A program made the position numbers and the translations under genes. From NCBI GenBank assembly GCA_900550745.1, contig URTO01000083.1, positions 1 through 7,695 of the forward strand: 7,695 bases of DNA. The letters are read 5' to 3'. This document shows, piece after piece, positions 6,031 to 7,695 of the stretch; within the stretch, counting starts at the first letter, position 1; each line of letters starts with the position of its first letter. Below the pieces are notes generated by a model, which was not told the origin of the DNA, made no database searches, and was given only the letters and a program-made list of their open reading frames with translations. The stretch is from an uncultured Desulfovibrio sp. (GTDB lineage: Bacteria > Desulfobacterota > Desulfovibrionia > Desulfovibrionales > Desulfovibrionaceae).

Positions 6031-6182
6031 TGCCGCTCTCCATTTCCACAATGAAGCCAAGCCATGCCGCGTATGGCGGGGGCCGGAGACATTCGCTGTT
6101 CTGTTCTCTTTTGCAATAGCTCATCTGGTATGTTGACCTGTTACGGCGTCATTTTTCATTGAAGGCGTGAATGTTTCGGAGG

Positions 6183-6203
6183 CCGCCGTCACTTGTGCGG
6201 CGG
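6183..6203 (+). promoter_or_regulatory. Hairpin in the queF leader
   Basis: CCGCCG (6183-6188) pairs perfectly with CGGCGG (6198-6203) around a 9-base loop, about 106 bases before queF. A TTGACC at 6133-6138 could be a -35 box, but the matching -10 is poor. No preQ1 riboswitch consensus is visible. Confidence 0.3.
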
Positions 6204-6309
6204 TTCAGCCTGTTGTATCCTCCCTCACTTTCACAGACAAGCGCGGAATGCTTGAGAGAGCGTTTTCCGTAGCCTTTGCCGGTTCAGGCCGGCCCCAAGG
6301 AGTTTTTGC

Positions 6310-6822
6310 ATGACCATGACCAACGGCGGCGACCAGACCGCTCAGCTTACAGTCCTCGGCACCGGTCGCCTTCCGCAGCCCGAAGGCGGCCCGCGGGCCG
6401 GCCTTTTGGAAGTGTTCCCCAACCGGTTCCCGCATCGCCCGTATGTCGTCAGCATGGCGTTTCCCGAATACACGTCCCTGTGCCCCGTGACCGGACAGCC
6501 CGACTTCGGCACGATTGTGGTGGAGTTCATCCCCGATCAGAAGTGCGTGGAATCCAAGAGCTTCAAGCTGTATATGTTCGCCTACCGCAACCACCAGTCC
6601 TTTATGGAAAGCATCACGAACACTATCCTTGAGGATTTCGTGGAGGCGCTTGATCCGATGTGGTGCCGGGTGAAGGGGCTTTTCTCGCCGCGCGGCGCAA
6701 CGTACCTGCATGTCTTCGCCGAGCATTACAAGAAGCTTGACGACCCGGCCAAGGCTGAGGAAATCCGGCAGGCCGTCGCCGACTGGAAGCGCGAAGCTGC
6801 CCCCCATACGTGGGACAAGTAG
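6310..6822 (+). CDS. queF: NADPH-dependent 7-cyano-7-deazaguanine (preQ0) reductase
   Basis: This cytoplasmic enzyme reduces the nitrile of preQ0 to the amine of preQ1 with two NADPH, in queuosine synthesis for tRNA. The 170 residues fit the short, single-domain (B. subtilis-like) class. Visible motifs are TSLCPVTGQPD, with the nucleophile C58 and the proton-relay D65, and the QueF signature ESKSFKLY (81-88), then RNH (93-95) and E100, the likely substrate-binding glutamate. The residue before that glutamate is M99, where B. subtilis QueF has histidine. AAGGAG (6297-6302) lies seven bases before the ATG, which is why this start is preferred over the ATG two codons later. Other queuosine genes are absent from the window. 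The stop codon lies two bases before the coaX ATG. Confidence 0.93.
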   Translation: MTMTNGGDQTAQLTVLGTGRLPQPEGGPRAGLLEVFPNRFPHRPYVVSMAFPEYTSLCPVTGQPDFGTIVVEFIPDQKCVESKSFKLYMFAYRNHQSFMESITNTILEDFVEALDPMWCRVKGLFSPRGATYLHVFAEHYKKLDDPAKAEEIRQAVADWKREAAPHTWDK

Positions 6823-6824
6823 CC

Positions 6825-7625
6825 ATGCACGCGCTGCTCATCGACATCGGCAATACGTCCCTGAAAATCGGCGTGGCGGGGATAGAGGGGCTTTTGGCCT
6901 CCTATACGCTGCCTACGGATACCCGGCAGAGCGGCGACGGGCTTGGGCTCCAGCTTGCCTATCTGCTCGGCCACGCCGGATTCGGCACGCCCGCGACCGG
7001 GCCGGGCAATGTGGCGCTCGACGGGTGCGTGATCAGTTCGGTCGTCCCCGGCATGAACCCGCTGGTGGCCCATGCCTGCGAACGCTTCCTTGAGCTGACG
7101 CCCCGGTTCGCGCACCGTGATTTGCCCATTCCGCTGGAAAACCGCTATGAGCGGCCCAATGAAGTGGGGGCCGACCGTCTTGTCGGGGCTTTTGGGGCAC
7201 GCCGCCTGCTGCCGGATGTCCGTTCCGTGGTGTCCGTGGACTACGGCACGGCGACGAACTTCGACTGTGTTACCGGAAACGCCTACCTCGGCGGCCTGAT
7301 TTGCCCCGGCGTCATGTCCTCGCTTGGGGCGCTGGCGACGCGTACGGCGCAGCTTCCGCGTATCGCGTTGACGGCGCATGCGGACGTGCCCATTGTGGGG
7401 CGGAGCACGGTCACGAGCCTGAATCACGGTTTCCTGTTCGGCTTTGCGTCCATGACCGAAGGGCTGTATGCGCGCCTGACCAAGACGCTCGAAGGGCCGA
7501 TCGCGTTCGTCGCCACCGGCGGTTTCGCCCCGGATGTCGCCCGCGTTGTGGACTGCTTCGATCTCGTCCGCCCGGATCTCGTCCTCGAAGGGCTGCGCCT
7601 GTTGTGGCTTGAGTCGAGGGATTGA
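6825..7625 (+). CDS. coaX: Type III pantothenate kinase
   Basis: CoaX phosphorylates pantothenate with ATP, the first committed step of CoA synthesis; type III enzymes need a monovalent cation and resist CoA feedback. The 266 residues show the acetate-kinase/Hsp70-fold motifs: LLIDIGNTSLKIG (4-16, phosphate loop with D7), PNEVGADRL (111-119, D117), SVDYGTATNFD (137-147, D139), GGLICPGV (156-163) and VATGGFAPDVA (229-239). The ATG at 6825 is chosen because the protein then begins MHALLIDIGNT, as is usual; an in-frame GTG at 6810 would overlap queF. With no good Shine-Dalgarno sequence and a two-base gap after queF, translation is probably coupled. PanF, encoded upstream in the window, supplies its substrate. 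The C-terminus is complete. Confidence 0.95.
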   Translation: MHALLIDIGNTSLKIGVAGIEGLLASYTLPTDTRQSGDGLGLQLAYLLGHAGFGTPATGPGNVALDGCVISSVVPGMNPLVAHACERFLELTPRFAHRDLPIPLENRYERPNEVGADRLVGAFGARRLLPDVRSVVSVDYGTATNFDCVTGNAYLGGLICPGVMSSLGALATRTAQLPRIALTAHADVPIVGRSTVTSLNHGFLFGFASMTEGLYARLTKTLEGPIAFVATGGFAPDVARVVDCFDLVRPDLVLEGLRLLWLESRD

Positions 7626-7633
7626 TTGAAGAT

Positions 7634-7685
7634 GTGGGGGAAGGGGAGGGGGCTTTCTGAAGAAAGCCCCCTCCCCTTCACCCAC
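7634..7685. terminator. Long perfect inverted repeat after coaX
   Basis: An 18 bp perfect stem (7640-7657 with 7662-7679) closes on a TGAA loop. It extends past one G-A mismatch by five more pairs (GTGGG with CCCAC). It lies eight bases after the coaX stop. The symmetry suggests termination for both strands, although no long U-tract follows on the plus strand. The GAAAGCCCCC and TTCTGAAGAA composition is shared in style with the hairpin after panF. Confidence 0.7.
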
Positions 7686-7695
7686 GCCCCCATCC

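Noticed and set aside
5912..6124. Small ORFs of 61-71 codons on both strands between MITE copy 3 and queF
   Set aside because: No ribosome binding sites or recognisable patterns, and they overlap the structured 6S-like RNA.
6121..6309. preQ1 riboswitch upstream of queF
   Set aside because: No small stem with the A-rich tail and CTAA-type end was found; only an ordinary hairpin.
6726..7685. Minus-strand open frame of 319 codons opposite queF-coaX
   Set aside because: Antisense shadow running through the coaX terminator; composition is not protein-like.

Overview
The window is GC-rich (about 60%). It carries ordinary chromosomal genes of a Gram-negative bacterium, interrupted by small AT-richer repeats. 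Gene content and style suggest a member of the Desulfovibrionaceae (Desulfovibrio/Bilophila-like): a PanF/YhdT pair, a type III pantothenate kinase, QueF, a DsrE-like protein and a class D beta-lactamase. That placement is inference; there is no rRNA or other marker gene here.

Layout. Positions 1-700 hold two copies of a ~161 bp MITE-like element, and between them the 5' end of a YgjP-type metallopeptidase gene (minus strand). A 197 bp block repeated at 36-232 and 492-688 breaks that gene. A ClC-type H+/Cl- exchanger gene follows (671-1975, minus); its leader contains three spaced G/C-rich hairpin repeats. Divergent from it are a DsrE-family gene (2275-2622) with a clear terminator, then an OXA-type class D beta-lactamase (2713-3513). 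The pantothenate uptake pair yhdT-panF (3697-5516) overlaps by one base. The 5517-6309 interval has no protein gene that I accept. It holds a terminator-like hairpin, a third MITE copy with terminal inverted repeats and a perfect 8 bp target duplication, and a candidate 6S RNA gene on the minus strand. The window ends with queF-coaX (6310-7625) and a long perfect inverted repeat.

How the genes work together. PanF imports pantothenate and CoaX phosphorylates it, so the first two steps of CoA supply by salvage are both present, in separate transcription units. QueF belongs to queuosine synthesis and appears to share a transcript with coaX. The ClC exchanger, DsrE-like protein and beta-lactamase look unrelated to each other.

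I see no convincing new multi-gene system. The signals most worth checking are the MITE family and its role in breaking ygjP, the triple-hairpin leader of the ClC gene, and the 6S RNA candidate.
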